A DNA stretch of 64,000 bases from Lunularia cruciata (GCA_948567375.1 OX419759.1:61109493-61173492); one strand, 5' to 3'. Counted from the first letter of the stretch, positions 10,991-21,588 are shown. A program made the numbers and translations. Notes: generated by a model not told the origin, from the letters alone.

Positions 10991-11682
10991 TATGAGCCGG
11001 CCTATCTCTCTTTCAAGATGAACCTTTGATGGCTATTATGGTAGCGCACCATGGACTAAGAAAGCAAGGAAATCCAACTCTATCATACTCCTCCAAGGCT
11101 AACACTCCAAGACTCAAGACATTGCTCACTAGAGAACTCAATGAGAGAGAGATAGTTGCAAATGAAAGGATGATTAGTACCTCCTCTCCCCTGGTTTATA
11201 TACTTGTGAAATAGTTACGTACCAAAGTTACTAATTACTGGAGTAACTCAAGTTACTAGGCTAAAAATCAAGTAAAGTCAAAAAGTAGAAAGGAATATCT
11301 ATTCACATGGGCATATTCCCCTAAGCATGTGATCTTATCTTGACCCAACCACTAAGTTAAGGATTCCTTCACATGGGCTATCCTTGGACTATAGAAGAAT
11401 CCAAAACAAAAAGGCTTGCGGGCCCAAGAGTTCTCAACTCTTTCCTCAAAGCCAAACACCTAGGAATAATACCAAGTCAACACACTAGAATCCAAAATAG
11501 TGGTGCTCATCTTTTCCACTTCCTCTAAAGTAAGGTCCCCTCTATCTTAGCTATGACTAACTTTAGCTAATTATGACTAATGTAGAACCATCCTTTATCT
11601 CTATATAAATAATATCTCTCAAGTACTTGTAATACCAAGCTAAATATCACAATACCACACACATGCACAAATGGGTGTTACA
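10991..11682 (-). repeat. 3' LTR-B of element B1
   Basis: 692 bp, starting TATGAGCCGGCC and ending GGGTGTTACA on the plus strand. It is the distal LTR of minus-strand element B1, with a polypurine tract at its inner edge. It is very similar to the B1 5' LTR (20185-20875), with only scattered differences by eye, which suggests a comparatively recent insertion. Confidence 0.9.
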
Positions 11683-11703
11683 TTTACCCCAAGACTAAGT
11701 TTT
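11683..11703 (-). other. Polypurine tract of element B1
   Basis: The minus strand reads CTTAGTCTTGGGGTAAA just before TGTAACACCC. It corresponds to CTTAGTCCGGGGGTAAA before the 3' LTR of B3 at 24688-24704. Confidence 0.7.
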
Positions 11704-12041
11704 CACTTTGTCTTCAAAGTGAAGGTCTCTCTAACTTCTATAATACATCTTCAACTTATCATGGTTAATTCTATCAAAGTGTCTTCCTCCCAACTCCTTG
11801 AGATCATAAGTGTAATTGCCCCACACCTTCTCCACTATGAAAGGTCCAAAGTATTTAGGCAAAAACTTCTTTTGCACTCTCTTGAATCGAATAGAATCAA
11901 ACAACATTACCCAATCACTTTCTTTGAAAGGCTCCACCTTCTTCTTGCCTTACCTCTTGTTAAAGCTCTCCTTTTGTTTCCTTTGGGCTTGCTCCACTCA
12001 AACCATAGCAACTTCTCTTGCCTCTTCTAACTCCATGAGTT
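11704..12041 (-). pseudogene. Integrase C-terminal region of B1
   Basis: The open run 11731-11937 on the minus strand contains WVMLFDSIRFKRVQKKFLP, FGPFIVEKVW and YTYDLKELGG, the GPF-type C-terminal domain of gypsy integrase. It is nearly the same as B3 at 24440-24656. It is separated from the integrase core by the solo LTR-A at 12042. There is no chromodomain, which sets family B apart from family A. Confidence 0.85.
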
Positions 12042-12772
12042 TGTAATATTCCGAGGACAAGAGAAGAGAGAAAACACAGATTGCACACTCAAACATTTGA
12101 TGCCCCAAAGGAGCCCCTTCTCTTTATTATATAGGCAAAGAGGATCTCCTCTAAAGAAGCTCCACCATAGGATTAGGGACACAGATAGGTGACATGTCAG
12201 CAAGATCCACCCTTGGATTACTTACTTGGATGGGTGACATGTCTGGTCTAGGTCCTATCTGGTTGGTCAAACAAGCTTTGACCAAAGGGAATCTTCCTAT
12301 AGGAATCTTAGAATCACATGAGTAAGGTAATGTTGGAAAGCTCTCGATGAGACAAAGCAGGGGAGGGAAGGCCAACCTTTCCTTTGTTCTTTGGGGGGGG
12401 GGGATCTGCACATTTTCTAGGCCTAATTCATCCGTTTAGGCCTCCAAAATTGCCTTCAAAGATTTCAGGCATATTTTGGTTCATACTCTATTAGTAGAAG
12501 TCCCTTTTTGGTGATATCTCTTTCCAATCTATTTAGTCCATCATGTGTTACATCCTTCTAGATGTTGCCAAACCAATTCTCACCTTTAAATCATATGTCT
12601 AGCTATTGATTCTAAGGTTCTCAAGTCTATTTTGGTTTTTGTCCTATTAGTAGAAGTACTCTTTTGGTGATACTTCTATCTTATCTATTTTGACCATCAT
12701 GTATAACATCATTCTAGATGTTACCAAACCAAATTTCACATCTAGATTATATGGCTAACTCTTGGTATTACA
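12042..12772 (-). repeat. Solo LTR-A inserted in B1 integrase
   Basis: 731 bp, TGTAATATTCCGAGG to TTGGTATTACA, flanked by GAGTT (12037-12041) and AAGTT (12773-12777), a 5-bp target duplication with one change. The uninterrupted target can be seen in B3 around 24340-24350. It carries a run of ten G at about 12393-12402 and the same U3 duplication as other LTR-A copies (about 12490-12611 and 12650-12760). No internal domain accompanies it, so it is a solo LTR left by LTR-LTR recombination. Confidence 0.92.
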
Positions 12773-13683
12773 AAGTTGATCCTTCCTTGATTTCTCTGCA
12801 TCACCTCCTTGTGCTTTCTTCAATCTCCTATGAATGCTTTGGAAGGTAGGAAGATCAAAGTAAATAGGTAAGGTATACTCAAAACTATATACCAATTGAA
12901 ATGGAGAATATCTGGTGGAAGTCTTCATGGTTGTCCTATACTCCCACAAAATTGCATGAATCCTCTTGTCCCAATGATGTTTAGCCCCCTCCATTTTTGC
13001 ATCTTTGGCCAACATCATGCACAAGGTCTGATTGGTTCTCTCTGCCAAGCCATTAAAATTTGGCTTATAGAATGTAGTTTCTCTATGTGTGATAGAGAAA
13101 TGTTGTAGCATGGCTGTAGTTATGCTTCTTGTAAACTCTCCTCTTGTATCAGAAACCAACTCCAAAGGGCATCCAAACCTAGTGATAATGCGTTCATAAA
13201 GAAATGTACCCACTTCATCTTTGTTCTTGTCCCTCAATGGTCTAGCCTCAACCCACTTGGTAAGGTAATCAGTAACTACCACAATGTACCAATTGTTCCT
13301 TGGGGTTCTATTGAGAGGACCTACAAAATCAATTCCCCACTTCTCAAAAGGTCCTAGCAATGGAATTGATATAAGTGGTGGAGTGGATGTAGACTTTCTA
13401 GCAAAAGTTGACAAATATTACAAGTTTTGCAATAATCAAGACAATCCTTGAAAATCCATCTCCATTGGTAACCTGCATCTAGAATCTTGAAAGCAGTCAC
13501 CTTTCCTGCAAAGTGTCCTCCACACACTAAAGCTTCGTGAAACTCCTTTATGAGTGAGATAGACTCTTCCGTACCCATTGCTCTTTGAAGTAGACCATCT
13601 GCTCCTTGGTGAAAAAGAATATCCTCCACTATTGTGTAAGGTCTAGATCTTGCTGCAAGGGCCTTCTTCTCCCTAGCATGCAT
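12773..13683 (-). pseudogene. Integrase of element B1 (zinc domain and core)
   Basis: Two overlapping minus-strand open runs, 13354-13683 and 12755-13414. The first carries the HHCC zinc-binding domain (HEALVCGGHF then CKTCNICQ). The second has the RNase H-fold core: WGIDFVGPL, LVSDTRGEFTRS (first two acidic sites; the usual DRG is DTRG) and NGLAERTNQT (Glu). The frames overlap, implying one frameshift near 13400. Integrase inserts the element cDNA. The ORF is close to intact apart from the shift and the LTR insertion at its 3' end. Sequence type resembles Athila/Tat-like gypsy. Confidence 0.87.
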
Positions 13684-14447
13684 CCCTTATGGAGAGTTAC
13701 CTCTTGTCACAAAATCCACAATCTCCTTGTACTCCATTGGAACCTCTTGAGTGATTGAGATTGTCATGAGCTCCTCATCCAGGAAGGAATCATCTAGTGG
13801 CTCATCTCCATCATGATCATAGGCTCTAGATAACAAATCAGCATTTGCATGTTTCTTTCTTGGCCTATCCTCAATGGTGTAATCATACTCAAACAAGAGT
13901 ATCATCCACCTTGCTAGTCTCCCTTCAATATTAGGCTTGTTGAAGATGTACTTCAAAGCCTTGTGATCCATGACAATGGTGGCTTTCCCTCCAATCAAGT
14001 AGTGTCTAAACTTCTTGAGACCAAAGATCATTGCCAACCCTTCTCTCTCCGTGACAAAGTAGTTCTTTTTTGCTAAAACTATTTGCCTACTAGCATAAGC
14101 TATTGGATGATCATGCCCATCTTGGTCTAATTGACTAAGAGTGCATCCTATAGCTACATTAGAAGTATCAGTGTAGAGGATGAAAGGCTTACTCCAATCA
14201 GGTTTAGCAAGAATTGGAGCTACAACCAGGGATTGCTTGAGCTCCTAAAAAGCTTTGAGAGCCTCCTTGTTCTCCAAAATCACCATGTTATCTACACCCT
14301 TCTTCATGTAGATGGTCAATGCATAAGCCTTGTTGGAAAATAAGAAGATGAACCTCCTATAGTATCCAACCATCCCCAAGAATTGGTGTAACTTTGTTTG
14401 AAGGGAATGGAAGGTCTAAGATTTTCCTCACCTTCTCAGGATCAACT
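13684..14447 (-). pseudogene. RNase H of element B1
   Basis: The open run 13687-14037 reads GLKKFRHYLIGGKATIVMDH, KALKYIFNKP and HANADLLSRA, the gypsy RNase H signature. Further upstream, 14040-14440 encodes the tether and early RNase H across stops. It abuts element X at 14448, whose target duplication CAACT occupies 14443-14447; RT continues on the other side at 18232. Confidence 0.85.
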
Positions 14448-14832
14448 TGTGGTATCGACATTTTTTGTTTTTATCAAAATGGAGAAGAAGAAGTGTATAG
14501 AGAAGTTGGATTGCGCCTGTATGGCCGAAGAAGGCAAAGAAAAACATCTTTGGGATGAAACCCAAGGTAACGTGGCTTCAAGTCATAAGGCAAAGTACTT
14601 GGACTTGCCCTGTCAGCATACAACCTGAAGTAAGAAGTCTTTGTATCCGGGAGAGCTCAACACAAGGTAAAGATAGTGTAACAACTTTTCTTTGGGGCGA
14701 GAAATTCAAGAAGGGACCGTTCAAAACCGGCGGTCATACGTGTGAAGTACAATTGACAATGACATGCGCATGCAAAAGGTGTGATTTCTTGGTAGAAACT
14801 TGAATTAAAGAGAGACAAAGAAGGCACGACTC

Positions 14833-14840
14833 TATAAAAA
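14833..14840 (+). promoter_or_regulatory. TATA-box candidate in element X
   Basis: TATAAAAA lies 20 bp before the ORF1 ATG at 14860. A start site 25-35 bp downstream would fall at or after that ATG, so if the box is used, translation may begin at the next in-frame ATG (14998). Confidence 0.4.
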
Positions 14841-14859
14841 TTGGGCTAACAATGAAGCA

Positions 14860-15750
14860 ATGTCGAGCAATTTTCCTTCACCGTTGAGGAGTTGTCCTGC
14901 AAGAGATCGTGGGAAGGGAAGTAGAGTTGAAGATGCGCTAGTGTGTAGAGGAGAATTCAAGAGAGTTAAATCGAGAGATAGTGAAGAAGCAGGAAAGATG
15001 GGAGGAGGAAAGAAGAACTCCAAATTCACAGTGAGAAATCATGCAATTTGGAGGTTAGATGTGATTGCAAGAATCAAAGTCTTGAGCCAACTTTGGATCA
15101 CATTCTTGGTGTGGAACTGGAATGTAAGTTTTCTAGGTTTCATGACCGAGATAATCAAGAGTAAGTGTCTTGATGGCCCCAAGGAAGAGGGGAAGAGAGG
15201 AAATCCGGCTCCCTGGATAGAGTCAGATTGGAGATTGGTGCTTGGAAGAGAGGCATGCACGGAGCAGGGTACCACGTTCTTGGAGAAGGGAGAGGTAGCC
15301 AAAGAAACCCAAGAAGTGAAGGATTCCTTCTCTTTAAAGAGAACAAAGAATGGGTATAAGGTCAAGAGTTACAAAGATCCGGTGAATAGAGGGATTGTGA
15401 GTGCTCTCATGGCAATCCTAAAGCCGGAAAGAACAACTTATGTGATGAAACACCAAGCGGTGTTCTTCCATAAGATGTTTGCAGGAGAACCTATCAATTG
15501 GGCAAAGTGCTTCCATGGGAGGACGAGGCAGATGGTGTGGAATTTGCAGGATAAGTCGCCTCCAAACTACATCGTGCCGTTTGCAATACATTTCTACCTT
15601 GGGTTGAATTTTCTCAATTTGGTGGAGCACAGCAGAATGGTGTCTCATTTTCATCCCGACTTGAGAAGAGAAGTTGACACGGAGGAGCAAAAATACATTC
15701 TTCAAATCCAAAGCACTAATGAGTACTACACACAGACGGCAAGAGTATAG
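14860..15750 (+). CDS. Element X ORF1, gag-like or plant-transposon-protein-like
   Basis: An intact 296-codon frame, more G-rich than its hosts and rich in Lys/Glu. The N-terminal half is basic. Residues about 205-265 carry a block with FFHKMFAGEPINWAKCFHGR, then YIVPFAIHFYLGLNFL. This is reminiscent of the 'putative plant transposon protein' regions carried by large gypsy-related elements, but the resemblance is from memory and weak. There is no protease, RT or transposase signature. It is followed after 8 bp by ORF2, probably on the same transcript. What it does is unknown. Confidence 0.6.
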   Translation: MSSNFPSPLRSCPARDRGKGSRVEDALVCRGEFKRVKSRDSEEAGKMGGGKKNSKFTVRNHAIWRLDVIARIKVLSQLWITFLVWNWNVSFLGFMTEIIKSKCLDGPKEEGKRGNPAPWIESDWRLVLGREACTEQGTTFLEKGEVAKETQEVKDSFSLKRTKNGYKVKSYKDPVNRGIVSALMAILKPERTTYVMKHQAVFFHKMFAGEPINWAKCFHGRTRQMVWNLQDKSPPNYIVPFAIHFYLGLNFLNLVEHSRMVSHFHPDLRREVDTEEQKYILQIQSTNEYYTQTARV

Positions 15751-15758
15751 AGGTAAAA

Positions 15759-17435
15759 GTGAGTACTCCAAAGTCAAAGAAGCGGAGTCGACAAGGAGAA
15801 GGTGAAGACATAGAGAAGACAAGACCTTGGAAGACTAGGAGAGGAAACCCGAGGAAAGGCATAGTGGTGATTGCGTCATCAGAGGAAGACTCAGAAGGCA
15901 AAGCCGAGTGCACATCCGAAGACTCAAAACACCAAGAGGAACCGAAGCTTATGCTACAAAGTGGGGATACGAGTAGCGATAGTGATGAAGGTGGGGAGAT
16001 GACATTGGTACCTGCTACAGAAGAAGAAGAAGTTTGGGTGGAGCTCAAGGAAGAAAATAATGCGAAGTTGGAGAACAAGGTACTTGAGCCAGAGGAGAAG
16101 AAGATTACGATTCAGAGAGGAGTTTGATCAAGATGCAAGGCAAAGTGTGAAGCGGGTCCAAGCAAGGCAAGGGAAGAGGAGAATGCTAGTTTGGGAAGTG
16201 AAGCGTCCATTCCGATACAACGATTGCAAAGAAGAAAGCGAGTATCGGGAGAAGAAGAGGTAAAGAAGGAGATCACTCTGCAAGTGGAAGTAGGTGCGAG
16301 TGATGGAGTGGAGTACCTGCAAGAAATTGTGTGCCCATTGTTAGTGAAGCTAGAGCACAAGAAGAAAGAGATGCAGTTGACATATCCGGAGGTGAAGACT
16401 GTGTTGCAGGTTTTGGCAAGACTGGAAGAAGAGAACTCGGAGTTGAAGAGTAGTATAATCTGAGGCAAGGAGGAAAGGGAAGTATTGCAAGGGGATGCAG
16501 TAGTGCAGTGTCAAGTTATTGAGAACTTGAAGAAAGAAGCGAGGTATCGAGAGGAACTTGTGAAGAAGGGTGACATAGCAAAGGAGAGACAAGTAGCAGA
16601 GTACAAAATCTTGAAGCAGCAGTTTGCTGATTCAAGACTAGAAATTATCCATGCTATGGAGAGGGTAGCAGAGAAGGAACAAGAGCTTGATAGAGTGATG
16701 GAGAGTGTAGAAGAGAAGAAGCAATTGTGGCAACGGGAGTTGACAGTGAGATATAGGGAAGAAGAATGATTATGAGAGTTACTTTGTAATCAGGAGGAGA
16801 AGATTGTGCAGAAGGAGAAGGAGAAGGAAACTGTGAAAGCCGAGTTCGAGGTAGAGTTGGCAATGTACAGGGAAGATTGGCTTGCAGATTGGGAGCGTGA
16901 AAGGAAGATGAGATTGGAGCCATTGAAAGAGATCATAATCAGGATAAATGCAATGTTGAGTACAGAGGCCAGTGTTTGTATTGAAGAGACAAGGCTGCAC
17001 AAGTTGAAATTGTTGGTGCAGGAGACAAGGAGGAGACATGCGAAGGATACAGACTTGAATGCTCTGTTAATTAGTCTTAGAACTCGGGTAGATAGGAAGA
17101 TATTGGAAGTCGACAACAATATCACAATTAGATTAGATCTAATGAAGTTAGAGATGGATAAACTTTGGAAAGATGTTAGAGCAAAACCCAAAGTAGATGA
17201 AGTAGGAGTATAGATGTCTTTGGAGTTATCATTGGAGACATTAGAGGAGAGTGGTTCAAAAGATAAGGAGTTAGATAGATTACCCACTAGTGAAATGTCA
17301 GATCAGGAAAGAGAACTGTTAGATTTGGTAGAAGATGTAGGAGTTGTGAAACCTGAGGACAGAGTAATCGGAAGTGAAGTTACTTCGGGTTCGGGTTTGA
17401 AAACTGAAGAAGATGTAGACATCGGATCGGATTAG
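15759..17435 (+). pseudogene. Element X ORF2, long charged coiled-coil protein, broken by stops
   Basis: One reading frame of 559 codons spans this stretch, interrupted only by in-frame stops at 16125, 16461, 16767, 16773 and 17211, with no frameshift. The N-terminal 120 residues are Lys/Arg- and Ser/Glu-rich with a possible nuclear-localisation-like KSKKRSR. The middle (about 16200-17200) is Glu/Lys/Gln-rich with long heptad-like runs, predicting extended coiled coil. The C-terminus is acidic. The absence of frameshifts suggests young decay by point mutation, the stops being TGA or TAG. No enzymatic domain is recognised. Confidence 0.6.
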
Positions 17436-18231
17436 TAACCGATTTGAGATTTGAATAGGTATATATGAAGAAGTGCATTGTAATTTTGGATCTGCAGGTT
17501 TGTAGAGTTGTTAGGAAGAGGTACATTAGGAGGATAACTGTCGTTTGCTTCACTACTTAAGAGTGGCATTTGTAGTCTTATGTTGTTCAATGCTCATTAT
17601 TTCTGAGAATAGATTTAGTGAAGTGATGTGAAGCAGTGCTCGTTGCTTGAGCTTGATTCCGAGTATCAACTTTGCAATTGTGTTTGTGAGTGTGTAAAGA
17701 AATTCAAAGTGCAAGTCAGTGTGCTTGTTGGATGTTGCATTCCGCAGCCTTGATCTTCATTCTATGTGTTTGATCCTCAATGAAGTGCAATCAGATCAAT
17801 GCCTTGACAAATCTGAGAGGAATTGTAGTGTTGGTAGTATTCTACATTTGTGAGTGCAGTGCGAAGTTGATGTGAAGCAATTTTGATCAAGGAAGTTATG
17901 CCTTCAGTGGAGGGGTGGAACACAATTCTGAGGCGAAGTCATTTTGCAGTGAAGTGCCATTTTTGGGAGAGCCTGAATCATCACAATCAAGATTTTTTGG
18001 AAAGAATTGAAGGTGTTGTGATTAAGGAGTGTGAATTTGTGACAAGACTATGAGTCAGTGCTTGTTACTCTCTTTTGGGTGTGGTTTCTACTTAAGAGAT
18101 TAAAGATGCAACCAAGAAGAACTACAATTGTTACTTTGACTTTGTATTTGACCAATTCTGACTAGTATCTCTATGGGAACGAACTTTACTTACCTGATTA
18201 CTGCAAAAATGATATTTGCCGAGTTGTCACA
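17436..18231 (+). other. Non-coding 3' part of element X
   Basis: No ORF and no recognisable gene. The sequence is T/G-rich and ends CCGAGTTGTCACA. It was compared by eye with 14448-14859 for a terminal repeat and none was found. Confidence 0.5.
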
Positions 18232-18709
18232 CAACTGCTATTCCATCCTTGGAGATGATGTGCCCCAAAAGTAGACCTTCTTTACATCCAAAAATGCACT
18301 TCTTTGGGTTGAGTGATGCATTTGTCTCATCCAAGTGTTGCAAGACCTTGATTAGTTGCTCAAAGAGCTCCTCCTTGCTCCAATAGACACAAAAGTCATC
18401 AATGAAGTCTCTCACAAATTTCCCAATGAAAGGTTCAAATACCTTGTTCATGGACCATTGGAATGTGGTTGGAGCATTGCAAAGCCCAAAACGCATGACC
18501 TTGAAAGCGTAAGTTCTCCAAGGTGTGGTGAACGTGTTGAGTTGTTGATGCTCTGGTGCAATCTTGATTTGGTTATATCCACTATAACTATCTCCAAAAT
18601 TGTACCTCTCATGACTTGCAACTTCCTCCAAGATCTCATCAATGAATGGCAATGGGTAGTAGTCCTTCTTGGTAATAACATTGAGTTTCTTGAATCCACA
18701 CATACTCAA
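18232..18709 (-). pseudogene. Reverse transcriptase of element B1
   Basis: A minus-strand open run of 160 codons (18227-18709, its end read through into X). It contains KLNVITKKDYYPLPFIDEIL, SGYNQIKIAPEH, VMRFGLCNAPTTFQ and the catalytic RDFIDDFCVYW box. The order and spacing fit gypsy RT. It matches B3 22159-22668. Element X is inserted at its 3' end. Confidence 0.88.
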
Positions 18710-19320
18710 AGCTTGCGATTCTTTTTCTTCACAATGACAATTGGAGACACCTATTCTGAATTCTCTACCTCAAAGATAAATCTAGCCTCCTTGAGCTTAT
18801 CAATCTCCTCCTTTGCAACCAAAGATATTGGTGGGCTAATGCGAAGTTGCTTTTGGCGGATTGGTCTTGCATATGACTCCACCTCTATCTTGTGCTCCTC
18901 TAATGTGACTTCTTTCAAATCCTTGTAACTAAAAGCAAACACATGGATGAACTTGCAAAAAATCTCCTCAAATCTCACTTTCTCCTCCTTGGTAACATTT
19001 GGACCATACTTGAGGGTAGCTAACCTTCTCTCTACCTCCTCAAGTGTCAATGGTGATTTATTTGGGTCCTTCAAAACCTCTAGCTTAGGTGCAAAATCCA
19101 TAGCACATAAAGGATACACATCAAAATCAGATTCAAATTCATCCTCTTCTATGGAAGTCTCCTCTTCCATGCTTGTGTCCACACCTAAAGCTCCTTCTTC
19201 AAAATCTGATTCCCAATAATCAGAAGATGATGTATTTGAATGTGAAGTGTTGGTGGTGTTAGTCACAAGAACTATAACTCTATGGTTTGATGGCCCAATC
19301 CTCAAGTACCCTTTGTGCAA
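18710..19320 (-). pseudogene. Protease-RT linker of element B1
   Basis: The open run 18751-19320 covers an acidic stretch (many Glu/Asp near residues 30-75), then KDPNKSPLTLEEVERRLATL and KFIHVFAFSYKDLKEVTLEE, then RPIRQKQLRISPPISLV, which leads into RT. It is the same arrangement as B3 21600-22150. The frame shifts near 18750. Confidence 0.8.
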
Positions 19321-19480
19321 CGATCAATTGTGCGTGCTGCTCTCAACCATGGCCTCCCAAGAAGTAAATCATAGTTTGAATCCTTCAAGACTTGGAAAGT
19401 CATGAGATTTTGAACTCCCATAACTGAAACTACCACTTTATCTATCACCCCTACTGGTCAAACTTGTTCATGAAAATCCT
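19321..19480 (-). pseudogene. Protease C-terminal fragment of B1
   Basis: The minus strand reads MGVQNLMTFQVLKDSNYD and LLGRPWLRAARTI-like text, the C-terminal half of the gypsy protease seen intact in B3 at 21331-21588. The active-site half and all of gag are missing: the sequence jumps at about 19480 into leader sequence. B1 is therefore an internally deleted, non-autonomous copy. Confidence 0.7.
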
Positions 19481-20159
19481 CTAAAATTTTGCACACATGA
19501 TCACAATTGCAAGATGTCCCTCTTTGCAAAATTTCAGATCTTTTCATCGAGCCATTTGACCTAGACACCTTTCTATTCAGCACACATATTTTAGATTTGG
19601 TCTGAAACCACCCCTCTCACTTCAAAAACTCATAACACCCTGCGCAAGACTGATCTATCTCTTATTTCTGTGGCAACACATAGGATACAATGTAGTAAAT
19701 TTTCTTGGAAATTTTCTGAACAATTCACTGAAAATTGAAGAAATGGCATACTCTGTACAATTTTCCAAAGAGTATGCAGTTACGGGAGCAGTTTACCCTA
19801 TCAATTGTCAAAAATTCTAGCCCAGTGCGCATAGTTGCTCTCACAATAATATCAAGTGTGCTAATTGAAGGATAACCCAAGCTATCATGTGTAGAAATTT
19901 CAAGTACAGATCTTAAACTTGAGATTTTGCCCAAAATCTGCAATCCACCTCACACAATCTCTCCAATTCTTCTCATGTGTAGAAGATGTACAAAATCACT
20001 TCAAAGACATCATAATGAACTACAGGGTATACAAATGGATCTTGGTTCTCTAACATAAGTTCATCACTCTCCTCTCCTAATGTTCTCTCCAAGTGAGCTC
20101 TGATAGCCTCCTTCTGCCTAATGTAGAATTGAACACAGAACATTATCTTGCCTTCTAGA
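19481..20159 (-). other. B1 leader region
   Basis: Non-coding leader homologous to 8401-9100 of B3 in inverted orientation. It runs from the primer site to the deletion point near 19480. Short open frames here (19725-19943, 19973-20206) have counterparts in the B3 leader but no recognisable product. Confidence 0.6.
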
Positions 20160-20184
20160 GAGGTCCCAGCAATGGAACCAAAAA
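20160..20184 (-). other. Primer-binding site candidate of B1
   Basis: The minus strand reads TTTTTGGTTCCATTGCTGGG immediately after the LTR end CTCACA. It matches the B3 site at 8380 with a few changes. Confidence 0.55.
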
Positions 20185-20875
20185 TGTGAGCCAGCCTGTC
20201 TCTCACTCAAGATGAACCTTTGATGGCTACTATAGTAGCGCACCATGGACTAAGAAGGCAAGGACCCCAACTCCATCATACTACTCCAAGGCTAACACTC
20301 CAAGACTCAAGACATTGCTCACTAGAGAACTCAATGAGAGAGAGATAGTTGCAAATGAAAGGATGATGAGTACCTCCTCACCCCTTGTTTATATACTTGT
20401 GAAATAGTAACGTACCAAAGTTACTAATTATTGGAGTAACTCAAGTTACTAGGCTAAAAGTCAAGTAAAGTCAAAAAGTAGAAAGGAATATCTATTCACA
20501 TGGGCATATTCCCCTAAGCGTGTGATCTTATCTTGACCCAACCACTAAGTTAAGGATTCCTTCACATGGGCTATCCTTGGACTATAGAAGAATCCAAAAC
20601 AAAAAGGCTTGCGGGCCCAAGAGTTCTCAACTCTTTCCTCAAAGCCAAACACCTAGGAATGATACCAAGTCAACACACTAGAATCCAAAATAGTGGTGCT
20701 CATCTTTTCCACTTCCTCTAAAGTAAGGTCCCCTCTATCTTAGCTATGACTAACTTTAGCTAATCATGACTAATGTAGAACCATCCTTTATCTCTATATA
20801 AATAATATCTCTCAAGTACTTGTAATACCAAGCTAAATATCACAATACCACACACATGCACAAATGGGTGTTACA
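20185..20875 (-). repeat. 5' LTR-B of element B1
   Basis: 691 bp, TGTGAGCCAGCC to GGTGTTACA on the plus strand. Its primer site lies on the left side, so this is the 5' LTR of minus-strand B1. Its outer edge (20876) touches resumed plus-strand B3 sequence. A perfect 5-bp target duplication with 10986-10990 (TGCTC versus TTTCA) is not seen. Confidence 0.9.
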
Positions 20876-21330
20876 TTTCAAACTCCAAGAGTCTTAATTT
20901 GGAGCTTTTGGCACAAGAGAAGAAGAAGAGAACTCGTTTAACAGAGGATGTGCACTCTTCTCAAGGATATATTCCTAGCCCGGATACTCTTATACTAGGA
21001 GCACTTGCACAAGCACTTCAACACCATCAACAACAAAGACTCCAAGGAAGAAGTTGGGGATGGAAGACTTCTTGATCTCAAAGCAACAATAGAACTACAA
21101 TGTCTTGGAAGATATTGGTAATCACAAGGCTAAAATCATAGTGGCCCAATTGAGTGCTTTGAATCCTATTTTGAGAAAGGAGCTTAGAGGTGGTTTGAGT
21201 TCTACAAGGAGAAAGAGGAAGAAGAAGGCAAAAGTTCCAATATCAATGGGGGTGGTGGATGCCAAACCAACACCATGGGAGGCTTGTGAATATGCATCCA
21301 AGATTGGTGTGAGACAACATCAAGGATGTA
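20876..21330 (+). pseudogene. Gag/protease spacer of B3, resumed after B1
   Basis: Lys/Arg/Gln-rich plus-strand coding remnant (open run 21105-21338, with RGGLSSTRRKRKKKAKVP) leading into protease at 21331. Together with the gag block ending at 10990 it completes the 5' half of B3. No zinc knuckle is seen in this part. Confidence 0.65.
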
Positions 21331-21588
21331 TTGGTTGATGGAGGATCAACAATGAATGCCATGTCAGAAAGGTTGATGAAGAAGTTGGGTATGATACACT
21401 CAAGACCTTCAACATTTGTGGTGAGCATGGCAAATAAACAACAAGTTCAACTAATAGGGGTGATGGATAAAGTGGTAGTTTCAATTATGGGAGTTCAAAA
21501 TCTCATGACTTTCCAAGTCTTGAAGGATTCAAGCTATGACTTACTTCTTGGGAGGCCATGGTTGAGAGCAGCACGCACAACTGATTGA
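21331..21588 (+). pseudogene. Aspartic protease of B3
   Basis: The open run starts MVDGGSTMNAMSERLMKKLG, where D-G-G-S matches the D-S/T-G-A/S retropepsin active site. It ends DLLLGRPWLRAA, the conserved ILGRPWL region of plant gypsy proteases. The frame is open at both sides for this domain. It would process the Gag-Pol polyprotein. Confidence 0.82.

Larger units (their letters stand above)
14448..18231 (+). mobile_element. Element X: 3.8-kb TG...CA insertion with two ORFs
   Basis: Sharp boundaries are given by comparison with B3 at 22660-22690, which shows the uninterrupted target. The insert starts TGTGGTATCGACA and ends GAGTTGTCACA, with identical CAACT at 14443-14447 and 18232-18236. 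TG...CA ends with a 5-bp duplication are typical of LTR-retrotransposon integration, but no terminal direct repeat and no pol are visible inside. It could be a very long solo LTR that contains ORFs, or a non-autonomous element that has lost one LTR. It holds ORF1 (14860-15750), ORF2 (15759-17435) and about 0.8 kb of non-coding 3' sequence. Confidence 0.85.

Noticed and set aside
11671-12046. Plus-strand ORFs over 11671-12046
   Set aside because: Antisense shadows of the B1 integrase C-terminus.
15039-17287. Minus-strand Ser/Leu-rich ORFs across element X
   Set aside because: Reverse complements of the purine-rich ORF1/ORF2; low-complexity shadows with no domain.
14448-18231. Element X as a cut-and-paste DNA transposon
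   Set aside because: Only about four bases of terminal inverted repeat (TGTG/CACA), no transposase, and a 5-bp duplication with TG...CA ends, which fits LTR integration better.
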